NCBI GenBank assembly: GCA_032622095.1 | Contig: CP136061.1 | Coordinates: 41,233,797-41,297,796, forward strand | Length of the DNA: 64,000 nucleotides | Direction: 5' to 3' | Source: Siphonodentalium dalli | Lineage: Eukaryota; Mollusca; Scaphopoda; Gadilida; Siphonodentaliidae | Part shown: one piece after another, positions 44,791-57,788 of the stretch | Numbering within the stretch: the stretch's first letter is position 1 | Layout of the letters: each line of letters begins with the position of its first letter | Made by a program: the position numbers and the translations under genes | Notes under the pieces: model-generated | Told to the model about the DNA's origin: nothing | The model's input: the letters and a program-made list of their open reading frames with translations, nothing else | The model's database searches: none

Positions 44791-47227
44791 ATTTGTTCTA
44801 AGCGTGTAATTAGGTATACATGTGTATATCATCTTGTGAATTTATGTAAATCTTGGATACCATATAAATAATGTTTACACCAAAACATATGATAGAAGAC
44901 ACAGCTCTAAGAATAGTATAGGATATTTATGTCCGGGGCTATATATATGTGGAAATGTGACAATTCGATTGGCCATCGAACGTACTAGTAATACGACTGA
45001 GACGTTTCAGCTGAATCGGACACAATAGTACTATCGCATGTTATACATATTGTGACAAATACAAGTTGTGAAAGTCAACTACATATACAGTTTTTCTATA
45101 TGAAATACGTGGAACATTTTGCCTCACAAAATAGGCCCATGTGGGCGTATATTGTACTTTTCAATCTTCGTGTTTGTTTGCAGCGTTAAAGGCCCAATGC
45201 GAGCTCGCCGGTCGGGGGTGTCAACACGAGAGCAGCCAGTTTTAAAGGGTTCACGGAACAGGCATCTGGAACGGCTCGGGTAGGCTCATCTCCTTTATGC
45301 AGCGAATACATACAATATATAGGGTCCCATATATCAATCGATGGAAGTGCAGGTACCGGTACCCATGCAGACGAGCCTCGGGGAAAAAAGCACGGCAACT
45401 GTATTTATGATCTATCCATGCATGCATTAAAACCTGCATGGAGCGCATATAATTGCGGCAAAAAATAAGGGCGTCCTAAAACAAGTTGAACAACTCATCT
45501 CCGTCCAGATACCAAGATACGTAACATATCAAGATACGTAACATATATGATACATATATCATGTATGCTATAAATGACATGCATATGCACAACACGTGGA
45601 GCTATGTGGGAGGGGTACGACAAATACTATAGAGAAGTTCATGTATGCAATCAATCGTCAAATGTTATAGCTCAAATAATCTTTTTTTTTTGTTTTTTTT
45701 TTTGTGAATATTTTATTTTTTCATTATATTACACATTTATATTATGTACAGAACAATATCTGATAACAACGATTGCATAAATATATAGACGGGAATGGTT
45801 GGGGGGGGGCGACATTCGTACACAACTTACACACTCCTTGCACACACATTGATATATTAATAACATTGTATGCGTACATGTATACACGTATATATATATA
45901 TATTTATGCCAGTTATATTCTGTCTCAAATTTGTTCATGAACTTTGGACTGGTTTGCCGAATGTCAGATTGTAAACTCGGACTATTTACTATTCAAGATG
46001 ATTATGTTCCCTGCTAAGTTAGTTATGTGTGTGCCCTGTTGTTTGTTGCATGGCTTTCGAGTTGGAAATTGTTCAGATCGTCGGAGTTCAGTGCAATATA
46101 TCGATACGATTTATATCGTAATTCAAATTCTCGAATGAGTAATTTCAGAGAGAGTTCGTCGGGGTTAAATAATCTAAATCGGTCAAAGGCACTTACTCCC
46201 TGATTAAAAGGTTATCACACAAAATGCGACAGCCATGTGCGATGAATTGCCTGAAACTTTACCATTATTTTTGCCACTGTGTGAATTTGTCGGAAACTTA
46301 GCCATGCAGGTATATACAGTTGCCACTGTGCGAACTTGGCCTCCACGTGCATCGGGTATTTGCATCGTTTGGTTCGCTTTGTATACAGGAAAAATTAATG
46401 GTACTGGAATTTGAAACTTCAATAGTAGGCTATTCAAATGCAGCCAAAGGTTTGATTGATGATGGTATAGGGAAAGCAGAAACGTGGAGACGGGGTTGGA
46501 TTAGGGGTCTCACCCCAACGGTGGGAAATATCGTGCTCTAATCAAGAGATGCTGGAAAATTCAATGATAAACAGGCCGAGACTGCTTTCATGTTTAGTTT
46601 TCCAACCAATAGCTATTGTAAAAAAGATTCAAATATGTTCCAACATTCTGCGAAAAGTCTAGACTCATTAAGTGAAACATTTCGAATTAACCGATGTATC
46701 AGTTTGAATATTTCAACTCTAGACTATTAGGGGCTACAAATGAAGTTTACCAGTATTTCAGGAAACGTTTGGACCACTTTTTAAAATTCTATATATATTC
46801 GTTTAAACATAATTGTTTTATTTATAAATCCACAACATATATCAAACACGAAGATATCATGTTTTATGATGTTTACATAGTGGATCGGAACTAACTTATG
46901 GTCTCACAAACAGCTATAGGGTGCAGACATCTTTTATGTATTTACGTGTATATATTCGTCATCATCATCGAATACGTCGCCATGACGTCTACCCCTTATA
47001 TTCGCTATAGTCATAACAGATATTTGACACTAATTAGGACATAATAATGATATACCATATTCGATGCGTACCCCCCCCCCCCAGGGTTTTGTTCTCTCCT
47101 CCATTTTAGGTTTTTGTGAAGCGTACATTGTTCCATTAATTCAACTTACGTATATTCTTCGTTGACGTATATTTTCTTGTTGATGGCGACTGGTGTGGTT
47201 CTAATACGATTGTAGTCAATTGCACAT
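44791..47227. other. No gene or clear element seen
   Basis: Holds the second CATCTGGAACGG-type word block (45264-45310), T-rich and TA microsatellite runs (45680-45720, 45890-45903) and a C run (47070-47083). Otherwise unassigned. Confidence 0.4.
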
Positions 47228-47259
47228 TTAACTATAATTGGTCCCACATGTGAATTGAT

Positions 47260-47658
47260 TTAGCCCTTTACCCAACAAACCGGCCATAACCGGCCAAATA
47301 AAGCTTCAACAGCCTAAAATATCTTCGGTCTGTCTCAATAGAACCATACAAATATGGATATCATTGGAACCGGCTCCTTGACTACATTGTGATAGTTACA
47401 GTTATGCCCTGTGCCAATACATTCTCTTATATATGCGAGTCGACCATAGGTCGCCTCGCATATATAAGAGAATGCATTGGCCTAAAAAAAATCTTTTTTT
47501 AACACTTTTTACCATTTTTTCTTACATTCTTTAACAATTTTATAATTTTTAATGTGTTAAGCCAATGCATTCTCTTATATATGCGAGGCGACCTATGGTC
47601 GACTCGCATATATAAGAGAATGCATTGGCACAGGGCCGTTCTGTTGGTAAAGGGTTAA
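47260..47658 (-). mobile_element. TTAA-1 copy f, flanked by 36-bp direct repeats
   Basis: The left end has TTAG in place of TTAA; the right end is TTAA at 47655-47658. The flanks 47228-47263 and 47655-47690 are 36-bp direct repeats with one mismatch, far longer than the usual 4-bp target duplication. Confidence 0.7.
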
Positions 47659-47962
47659 CTATAGTTGGTCCCACATGTGAATTGATTTAGAGGCAACCTT
47701 GATCGGGCGATTCTTGTTCTTTTCGATCATTCCAATCCTTTGAATCGATACTATGTTCTTCCGATTGCAGTCAGGAATCGATACTATATTCTTCCGATTG
47801 CAGTCAGACATCTTTCGAATGGTTTCCTCCAATTTGTGTTTAGAGCGTTCGGGTCATTTCGACCCATGTATTTAAAATATGCACTTACATAATTACAATA
47901 TCCGAGTGCTGTATGTTGCGAACTAAATCATGAAGATGAGGGATAACCAGAGTGGGTGAAAT

Positions 47963-48185
47963 TTAACCCTTTCTATACTAAATACTCATTAAAGTGTAGT
48001 TCCATTTAGAACACGATCAGATAGTAATTTTAACGGCTATTTGTTGAACTGATTATCTGAAGGGGAATCATTTTACAAATGTATTAACTTTTCGTCTGGC
48101 TGTCGTCTGGATGTTATTCCCGAACACCTCTCCAATTGAATATAGATCATTCCAGTGTATACTTTTATAAATGATGAAAGAATCA
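47963..48185 (-). mobile_element. TTAA-4 copy, inverse, degenerate
   Basis: TTAACCCTTTCTATACTAAA at the left and the inverse of the CATTGGAATGGTCTA arm near 48145. Confidence 0.5.
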
Positions 48186-48214
48186 ATGTATTACATGACG
48201 GATTGGACACTTGG

Positions 48215-48609
48215 GCTGAAATGGTCACTGTCACCCCCTTTCATTCAGTTGGGTACCCAGCTTATTTTAATTTTCAGTTGGGTACCCAGCTTTTGTAAAA
48301 ATTACATTTGGGTACCCAGCTTTATGAAATCTCACACAGAGTGTGATTTAATTAGTGATTGCCGTCAGTTGATTGCGAAATAAACCTGTTAAATTTGAGA
48401 ATGCATGAATCATGATGTATATTTGTCACGATGCTTGAAAATAATAGCGGAGATGAATTATATGCATAGGACATATAGGTATACTGCAGATCGACTGCTC
48501 ATAAAGCTGGGTACCCAAATGTAAATTTTATAAAAGCTGGGTACCCAACTCAAAGTTTTAGAAGCTGGGTACCCATCTGAACGAAAGGGGGTGAAATGAC
48601 CATTTCAGC
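48215..48609. mobile_element. Foldback element with 9-bp duplication (Mutator-like?), 395 bp
   Basis: Ends GCTGAAATGGTCA...; perfect 9-bp duplications GACACTTGG at 48206-48214 and 48610-48618. Each arm (about 110 bp) carries three spaced copies of TGGGTACCCAGCTT, itself palindromic. A 9-bp duplication fits Mutator-like elements. Confidence 0.7.
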
Positions 48610-48764
48610 GACACTTGGCACTTTATCAGTCTCAGAATTCACTTCGACAAGTCGGCACAGAGATTATGTCAGCATTGATAACGATATAATTTATTTTTCA
48701 AAAACTAAAATCTTCCATTTACAAAGCTGCATATTTGTACTAATTCACCGAAAAGCCAGAGCAT

Positions 48765-49021
48765 TTACTCTTTCTATACTAAATGAATTCCTCCAGTCAG
48801 TTAAAACACGTAAATGGTATATTAATAATTTGGAGGGATGCATGTTAAGGTGATAAGATAAATAAAAGTGCAGAAGGAGTCCTATTTATTGAGGGAAATG
48901 TTTAAATAATAATATAGATCGATGTTCAAACTATGGTCGTTTGTTGAACTTATTATCTGAACATTTCCTATGGAATAACTACTCGTCAACGATGCGTCAG
49001 TATATATATAGAAAGTGTTAA
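48765..49021 (+). mobile_element. TTAA-4 copy
   Basis: TTACTCTTTCTATACTAAAT to GAAAGTGTTAA, with the GTTGAACTTATTATCTGAAC centre. Confidence 0.6.
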
Positions 49022-49102
49022 CAATTAAGTGCAAGCGTTAATTAATTTTCTCGGAATTAAAATATACCATTTGTGTAATACGGCATATGGACTTCTTTTA
49101 TT

Positions 49103-49605
49103 TTAAAGGCACAGGAGGCCTTAGTTGTCGAAAATATTCATATTTGTTCCAATCATCGTAAACAGAAAAACATTAAAACGCATAAAGTTTCGTTCGTATA
49201 TACCATGACCATCGCGTAAACAGCATGCTATCACAAAGACCTACTATATTTTACCTAAGCAAGAGCCTGATTGTGTTACAGAAGACAACACTATGCTATT
49301 GGCTAAACACACAGACATTATATAAACGCTCTTTATTAGTTCCATATAAGGAATGCAGCAACAAAGAACGCTCTTTATGTTTACCATCATAATATAAACA
49401 AACACCAGGAAAGTAACTTTGTATTCTTTTGTTTACATAACAATGGTCAAAACATGTGACAATAACATACTGTTTATGTGATATTTCTTATTTGTATACG
49501 AACAAAGTCTATCTACATTTTAATATTCTTTCTGTTTGTGGCGGTTTTTGACGGGTGAAAATATTTTCACAGGATACCCACCGCCAAGGCCAACCGTAGC
49601 TTTAA
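49103..49605 (+). mobile_element. TTAA-6 copy b
   Basis: TTAAAGGCACAGGAGGCCTT to CGTAGCTTTAA; nearly the same length as copy a. Confidence 0.7.
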
Positions 49606-52294
49606 CGACACCTCCTGGTTTTCAAGTTTTCAGCCAAAAGTGAACATATTAGAGCTACTAAACTATATATATAATTTATTTTAATTTTTTTTTAGTAATT
49701 TTGTGTTATTTTTTAACGGATTTGACTACAGTTCACGATAATTTATTTTTTAGAAATAATAATAAGAGGAGAAAACCCGTACTTTACTCAGAAGAGTTGA
49801 CTATTGTATTTATTATATTTTCTATACCAGTTTATTACGACCCAGACCGCAATGAAACACACGGTTAGATCGTATTACGACCCAGACCACAATGAAACAC
49901 ACGATTAGACCTAATATATACGTTCTTAAAGCTACAACATCACCAGCCATGGATTTCTGTTAAAACAACGCACAAGGATATCAAAATGACACAAAACTTG
50001 ACGCCATGACCAGCGCTGAGAGTATAGGAAACATCTTGAGAATAAACTAACACGTTCGGTCTTCTGTGGGTGGGGGTGATTTATGATTTAACGTAAAAAG
50101 TTGATGAAAATATAATAAATGCATATATCCTTCCTCAAGTCCTCGGTCTGTGATTGAACTCCAGCAAATGCTTTCTTAACATTTCTTAAAATTATTCTCT
50201 CCATCACCAACCATCGACAAAGGGTTGATTTCAAGTTCAATGCCTATAATTTCTTATGACGCGATCCAACGATGCACATCGTGCATAATACACCGCGACG
50301 TGTCGCATATTATTCCATGCTTTTACTCTCATTTCTATTGTTCACGTGCTTTCATTTTTTTTAACATGCATTATATTTTAGAAATAAGACATATGTACAA
50401 GTCATTATAATCATGATCGACAATTTATCGCTTTTAATGACAGTTGCGCCCGCGACAGGGCGCCGGGGGCTAGCTCTCGAACAACAGCGAACAAAGAATG
50501 AAATTTATTTTAATGGTAAAACGAATGATTTTGATCATTTCGATCTCTTGCGTTTTATTCTATAATTTTCTTTTCTGATTTCCCGACGATGTCCAGTTTA
50601 AAGGCGGCTAAAAGAAACACACTGAGATTCATCGGGCGTTTCAACTTTATTTCTTGACGCTAATTTACGAAATTACCGGACATAATTCAGATAAGCGACG
50701 CATGGACAATAAACGTCGCTCGGTCGAAAAATAATAAATAAATGTGATTTGGCATCATACGGATAACAAACTCACAATGCTATTCTATTTTTCCATTACT
50801 ATTCAGCAAAAAACCCTCTATTCACTCGAATTCGACAGATGATATAAAGTTGATAGTTATGTGCATGCATATATTTGACGGAATGGGTTTACCATTAAAT
50901 TCAATCGAATTTACCGGACTCTGCTAACAAAACGGGATGTGTAATATATGTATATGTGCAACTTGTAGCTCTTCTTTAATGGAGGAAATTAAAGCATATA
51001 TATTATTACAAACTTGCACACCGGGTCACCATTCTCCACAAAAAAAACATAACAACTTACATTACATGATCTCATTCTAACTATTATCGTCTTACATTGC
51101 CAACTGAAAACCAAGGGGAAGGGTTGTTATAAGTCCCACTCCTTGTGCCCCAATCCCCCGCATACCCACTCGCATTTGTACCTTTATATTGAGCGGTGGT
51201 GTTTTTAGAAATGAAACCATTGATTCTGGGTGCAATCATTGAATCAAACTTTGCATCTAACTGTCTGTTGTTAACACATTTAATTAGATACCAGAATAAA
51301 AAGAGATGGCTTTTTGGGGCGTTGGCGTTTTTTTAAAAGATAAAATGAGTCATAATTTCTGGTCATGTAGAAAATATTTCTGTTACAAAAAAAAAAAATT
51401 CCTCCTCGATGGCGAAACCTCTCAGTGTAAAAGAGGCATAACTCTGTCACAAATGGTCGAGGACAGACCCAAATTCAAACATGATTTACTTATACAGGAC
51501 ATTTTAATGTGAAGCCCGCATAGTTTCTTAAAAGGCTGTCAAATATTAATCAAGTTACACCCGTACAACAAAATAATCAGCAAATTATAAGTCGGACTGA
51601 ACCTTACTTCAAGTTCACCTGTCTCTCCATGTGATTAATTAATCCACATACTAAATTAGAAAGCTATTAGGTAATCATAACCTTAGTTACCACCCGGACA
51701 ACTAGTACACCAAAATAGACGTATTTTATATTTTGACATTTACGACTGTTCTTTCCATCAAATGCGGACAAGGGGCTCGTAAATGTCCACTTATTAAAAT
51801 ACCTCTTATCCGATTAGTCTAATTTGGTGGACTACCAGACAAAAATATAATCATCGAAGTCGAAAAGGGGCACAACTCCACCAGAAACGGACGGACCGGA
51901 TCCATCGCGGGACTATATATTTCATATGTAGGAAGCCCACATGCATACCAAGTTTTATAAAATTCTGTCAAATACTATTTAAGTTATTATCGAACAAGAA
52001 ACGTTTCGGGCGGACGGACGGACGGACGTACCCACCAAAAGACACGTGTGAGGTGTAATCTATTGTTCTCCACCAAAACAAATATGTCAACTATATAGGT
52101 TTATAAATACATGCAATACAATTATACAAACTATTTATTATGCGAAGCAACTATCCCACAGAAGTTATCAAGAATCATCGGCTGTTTTGTCCTCTCAGAA
52201 ACGAGGCAAACGCTCTTTATTTTTACCATATCAGAAGCATAATGACCATGAACGCTCTTTAGTTTTCATGATGCAATTCTTTTTCTAGATCCCA
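49606..52294. other. No gene seen
   Basis: Unassigned. 51330-52060 contains two stretches pairing a CATAACTC/CACAACTC word with ACCAAGTTTTATAAAATTCTG-like text and a GGAC microsatellite (52010-52030), suggesting a decayed interspersed repeat. ACCCAGACC.CAATGAAACACAC is duplicated at 49839 and 49880. Confidence 0.35.
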
Positions 52295-52763
52295 TTAACC
52301 CTTTCAGTGCCAAGTGCGATTATTGTATCAACCAATATACCCTGTGTCAATGCATTCTCTTATATATGCGAGTCGACCATAGGTCGCCTCGCATATATAA
52401 GAGAATACATTGGCATAACAATTTTTCATCATTTGTTATTAATTTTTACAATTTTAATAATTTTTTCTTATATTCTTTAACTCTTTCAGTGCCAGACTTA
52501 TTTTGTAGGTTTAGTGCTAGGGAATCTTACGTTTTTCATGAGCATCAACATTATTACTAAGAATACTTGTTGATAGTTTTGAGTTATAACATGCCCCTAA
52601 GGTTTTATCCAGATTGTTTTTAAATTCGCTATAGCATGCTTAAGCATACCCAAAAAATTCAACCCAAAAAAAAACAAATCTAAAAAAAAAAAAAAAATGT
52701 TTTTTTTATTTTTTGTTAGGGCCTAGGGCCGATGAGATCGGCCCATGACACTGATATAGTTAA
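52295..52763 (+). mobile_element. TTAA-2 copy e
   Basis: TTAACCCTTTCAGTGCCAAG to a degenerate right end; hairpin at about 52346-52413. An extra CTTTCAGTGCCAG occurs inside at about 52483. Confidence 0.65.
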
Positions 52764-52820
52764 GTAAGTCAGTCTCTGAACATTAGTAATTATAAATTGA
52801 TGTTTCAACCCACCAAGTAT

Positions 52821-53335
52821 TTAACCCTTCGATGACTGGAGCTTCCTGATGTTTTGCGAAAACTACAGAGTTGTAAATATTTCTGGGCGTTACTGTGCGG
52901 TATTGAAAACAATACATATTTATCTGGCGGGTCGGCTTGGAATAGATTGCATTAGAAAGTTGGTCTCTTTTTAAAAATTCATGTTGATTTTTAAAAACTA
53001 GGTCAAGTGTTGTAATTCCAGAATAAAATTATCAAAAAATAATTTATAGCAAACATTTCCAATTTACCAATACAAGCGCAGTCGCCAGTTAAATGTTATG
53101 TAAGTTTGATGATATGGCTGCTTTAGTGCCCAGACAACTGCTTCATATATAACTTTTGCTGGGGAGATTTGCAAGGACATCCCTATTCAAAATTGGTCAC
53201 TTGACCTCCCCCTTAAATTTGCGAATCTCCCATTGGGAGATAATACATGTTCATTGGCCTAACACTATTCACCTTGCCCTTTAAGCTAATGCATTCTCTT
53301 ATATATGCGAGGCCCCATATGCGAGACTCGCATAT
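52821..53335 (+). mobile_element. TTAA-3 remnants
   Basis: TTAACCCTTCGATGACTGGA start at 52821 and hairpin pieces at 53235-53335; the sequence between is unassigned, so this may be one decayed element or two. Confidence 0.35.
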
Positions 53336-53612
53336 GTCCCCCTTCAAATGAGTGAGTGAGAATCCATCTTATTTTTGCATGTTCCGACCATCCCAGTTAT
53401 AGTTTAATTATAGTACACAAACACATTCATTAGTTTTACGTTGAAAACGCGTATAATGAGTCATAGTTGAAAACGCTCTTTATTATCTACCTATTTTGGA
53501 AAATGAAAGCATGAACGCTCTTTATATCAGAGCTAGTCTGACAACAATTCAAAACATGTCCCCTTCCGAAGTCGATATCTGATGACCGTCAGAATCTCTC
53601 ATTAAACACATA

Positions 53613-53963
53613 TTAAGGACATGTCCAGGTGTGTGTGAAACTCATGTTAGTATTCATGCATGCATGTAGCATTCTACTAACATCGTCGAAAATCTCAATC
53701 AAATCGGCCGTATGACTCCATAGAAAACACCGTCCGAACTACGCTCAATTGTAAATATTTACTTCTCGATTCGGGACGCAACTATCTAAGACATACTAAC
53801 AAAAAAAAATTCGCAATCGAGAGTCACTCCATTTAATTAATGTATAAGAATGAGGGTGTGTGTTGTCACTTTGGATATAATATTTGAAAAAATAACTACC
53901 TTGAGAAAGATTATTCTCCATTTCTATTTGATCACCCTACCGGAGTGTTTCACATCACTTTAA
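53613..53963 (-). mobile_element. TTAA-5 copy d, inverse
   Basis: TTAAGGACATGTCCAGGTGT to GGAGTGTTTCACATCACTTT-AA; it lies beside the 47-bp satellite. Confidence 0.68.
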
Positions 53964-53984
53964 TGGACTCAGGCACGATCTAAG

Positions 53985-56190
53985 TATTTTATAACAGAAC
54001 ATTCACCAACGATAGAGTTATGGTGTCTAATATGTTTATAATAGAAAACTCACCAACGATAGAGTTATGGTGTCTAATCTGTTTATAATAGAAAACTCAC
54101 CAACGATAGAGTTATGGTGTCTAATCTGTTTATAATAGAAAACTCACCAACGATAGAGTTATGGTGTCTAATCTGTTTATAATAGAAAACTCACCAACGA
54201 TAGAGTTATGGTGTCTAATCTGTTTATAATAGAAAACTCACCAACGATAGAGTTATGGTGTCTAATATGTTTATAATAGAAAACCCACCAACGATAGAGT
54301 TATGGTGTCTAATCTGTTTATAATAGAAAACTCATTAACGATAGAGTTATGGTGTCTAATCTGTTTATAATAGAAAACTCACAAACGATAGAGTTATGGT
54401 GTCTAATCTGTTTATAATAGAAAACTCACCAACGATAGAGTTATGGTGTCTAATCTGTTTATAATAGAAAACTCACCAACGATAGAGTTATGGTGTCTAA
54501 TCTGTTTATAATAGAAAACTCACCAACGATAGAGTTATGGTGTCTAATCTGTTTATAATAGAAAACTCACCAACGATAGAGTTATGGTGTCTAATCTGTT
54601 TATAATAGAAAACTCACCAACGATAGAGTTATGGTGTCTAATATGTTTATAATAGAAAACCCACCAACGATAGAGTTATGGTGTCTAATATGTTTATAAT
54701 AGAAAACTCACCAACGATAGAGTTATGGTGTCTAATCTGTTTATAATAGAAAACTCACCAACGATAGAGTTATGGTGTCTAATCTGCTTATAATAGAAAA
54801 CTCACCAACGATAGAGTTATGGTGTCGAATCTGTTTATAATAGAAAACCCACCAACGATAGAGTTATGGTGTCTAATCTGTTTATAATATAAAACTCACC
54901 AACGATAGAGTTATGGTGTCTACTCTGTTTATAATAGAAAACTCACCAACGATAGAGTTATGGTGTCTAATCTGTTTATAATAGAAAACTCACCAACGAT
55001 AGAGTTATGGTGTCTAATCTGTTTATAATAGAAAACTCACCAACGATAGAGTTATGGTGTCTAATCTGTTTATAATAGAAAACTCACCAACGATAGAGTT
55101 ATGGTGTCGAATCTGTTTATAATAGAAAACTCACCAACGATAGAGTTATGGTGTCGAATCTGTTTATAATAGAAAACTCACCAACGATAGAGTTATGGTG
55201 TCGAATCTGTTTATAATAGAAAACTCACCAACGATAGAGTTATGGTGTCGAATCTGTTTATAATAGAAAACTCACCAACGATAGAGTTATGGTGTCTAAT
55301 CTCTTTATAATAGAAAACTCAGCAACGATAGAGTTATGGTGTCGAATCTGTTTATAATAGAAAACTCACCAACGATAGAGTTATGGTGTCGAATCTGTTT
55401 ATAATAGAAAACTCACCAACGATAGAGTTATGGTGTCGAATCTGTTTATAATAGAAAACTCACCAACGATAGAGTTATGGTGTCTAATCTGTTTATAATA
55501 GAAAACCTACCAACGATAGAGTTATGGTGTCGAATCTGTTTATAATAGAAAACTCACCAACGATAGAGTTATGGTGTCGAATCTGTTTATAATAGAAAAC
55601 TCACCAACGATAGAGTTATGGTGTCGAATCTGTTTATAATAGAAAACTCACCAACGATAGAGTTATGGTGTCGAATCTGTTATAATAGAAAACTCACCAA
55701 CGATAGAGTTATGGTGTCTAATCTGTTTATAATAGAAAACTCACCAACGATAGAGTTATGGTGTCTAATCTGTTTATAATAGAAAACTCACCAACGATAG
55801 AGTTATGGTGTCTAATCTGTTTATAATAGAAAACTCACCAACGATAGAGTTATGTTGTCGAATCTGTTTATAATAGAAAACTCACCAACGATAGAGTTAT
55901 GGTGTCTAATCTGTTTATAATAGAAAACTCACCAACGATAGAGTTATGGTGTCTAATCTGTTTATAATAGAAAACTCACAAACGATAGAGTTATGGTGTC
56001 TAATCTGTTTATAATAGAAAACTCACCAACGATAGAGTTATGGTGTCGAATCTGTTTATAATAGAAAACTCACCAACGATAGAGTTATGTTGTCGAATCT
56101 GTTTATAATAGAAAACTCACCAACGATAGAGTTATGGTGTCGAATCTGTTTATAATAGAAAACTCACCAACGATAGAGTTATGGTGTCGT
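53985..56190 (+). repeat. 47-bp satellite, about 47 copies
   Basis: Unit GTTTATAATAGAAAACTCAC + CAACGATAGAGTTATGGTGT + CTAATCT. Period 47 bp measured between successive AGAGTTATGG words. Two main variants at one site (GTGTCTAATCTG and GTGTCGAATCTG): the first is nearly universal up to about 55.05 kb, the second common afterwards. AACTC...GAGTT inside each unit can form a small stem. No spacers, so not a CRISPR array. Confidence 0.92.
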
Positions 56191-56682
56191 ATCTGACCTT
56201 GGATCTTTAACAAGTGGTTCGAAACATAGATAATTAAAAGTCACGTCTATAATGATTTCTATACTAAATGGATTCTCCCATGTATTTAAACGGACATGGC
56301 TCATCCGAACCTCCAAATTTCGAGAGACGGATACGATAGGTCGATAATTAAACGAACTATTGATATACCGGCTTCATATTCTCTGAAAAACACTTTGCTA
56401 AAGTCACAGACATTTTTCAGCCGTTTTCAAATTTTCGCCATATCAGGAATAGAATACCACGGAACGCTCTTTTCTGTTCCATGTCGCGCTAATGGCGGTT
56501 TTTTTTTGGGGACCCAAACAACGTATTCACAGTTGTATTTTTCATACTTCAATGCGTCTTTTGGGGTTACATAATGCTCGTAGAAAGGTAGGTCAGATAT
56601 TTATCGACCTATTCCGATACTGAGACAAATTAAAAAGCGAATAATATTATGTGTATTTTGGAGCGCAAACCGCCATGTGGCT

Positions 56683-57184
56683 TTAAAGACACGGTTGGCC
56701 TTGGCGGTGGGTATCCTGTGAAAATATCTCCACCCGTCAAAAACCGCCACAAACAGAAAGAACATCAAAATGTAGATAGACTTTGTCCGTATACAAATAA
56801 GCAAAATCGCATAAACAGTATGTTATGGTCATATGTTTGACCATTGTTATGTAAACAAAAGCATAAAAAGTTACTTTTCTGGTGTTTGTTTATATTATGA
56901 TGGTAAACATAAAGAGCGTTCTTTGTTGGTGAATACCTGATATGGAACTAATAAAGAGCGTTTATGCCATTTGTGTGTGATTAGCCAGTGGCATTGTGCT
57001 GTCTTCTGTAACACAACCAGGCTCTTGCTTAGGTAAAATATAGCAGGTCTTTATGATAACATGCTGTTTACGCGATGGTCATGGTATATATGAACCGAAC
57101 TGTATGCGTTTTAATGTTTTTCTGTTTATGGTGTTTGGAACAAATATGAATATTTTCGACAATTAAGGCCGCACGTGCCTTTAA
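56683..57184 (-). mobile_element. TTAA-6 copy c, inverse
   Basis: TTAAAGACACGGTTGGCCTT to GGCCGCACGTGCCTTTAA. A degraded TTAA-6 fragment also lies at about 12020-12105. Confidence 0.7.
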
Positions 57185-57406
57185 GTTAAAAAAGTGTACA
57201 TTGGAATAGCCTATACTTATTGATTTGGAGGGATGTTTAGGTAATATAAGCAGACGGCAGATAATATAAGTGCAGAAGGAGTCCTATTTATTGGGGGAAA
57301 TGTTCAGATCATATGTTCTGGTCGTTTATTGAACTTATTATATGAACATTCCCTGTGGGATAACTACTCACCAATATGAATGTTTAGTATAGAAATTAAG
57401 GGTTAA
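57185..57406 (+). mobile_element. TTAA-4 copy, 5'-truncated
   Basis: AAAGTGTACATTGGAATAGCC through TAGTATAGAAATTAAGGGTTAA-like end; the right TTAA (57403-57406) is shared with TTAA-5. A 40-bp TTAA-4 start fragment also lies at 56250-56290. Confidence 0.6.
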
Positions 57407-57788
57407 AGTGATGTGAAACACTCCGGTAGGGTGATCAAATAAAAATGGAGAATAATCTTGTTCAAAGTAGTTATTTTTACAGATATTATATCTAAATTGA
57501 CAACACACATCGTCATTCGTATTATCGTATATATTAATTAAATGCATTGACTGCCGATGGCGAAATCGTTTTCATTAGTTTATCGCCGATAGAAACGTCC
57601 TTATTCGAGTGGTAAATATTTACAATTTAGGGTAGTTCAGACAATGTTTTCTATGGAGTGGTATGGTCGATTTGCTTGAGATTTTCGGTGATGTTATAGT
57701 AGAATGCTACATTCCCCTAGTTGGCATAGCACCTGCATACTAACTTATCAGTTTCACGCACCCGAACAAATACATAATATGTCTTTAA
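57403..57788 (+). mobile_element. TTAA-5 copy e
   Basis: TTAAAGTGATGTGAAACACTC to CATAATATGTCTTTAA; the left TTAA is shared with TTAA-4. Confidence 0.7.

Noticed and set aside
53985-56190. Direct repeats resembling a CRISPR array
   Set aside because: Units are contiguous with no unique spacers, and the context is an animal genome.
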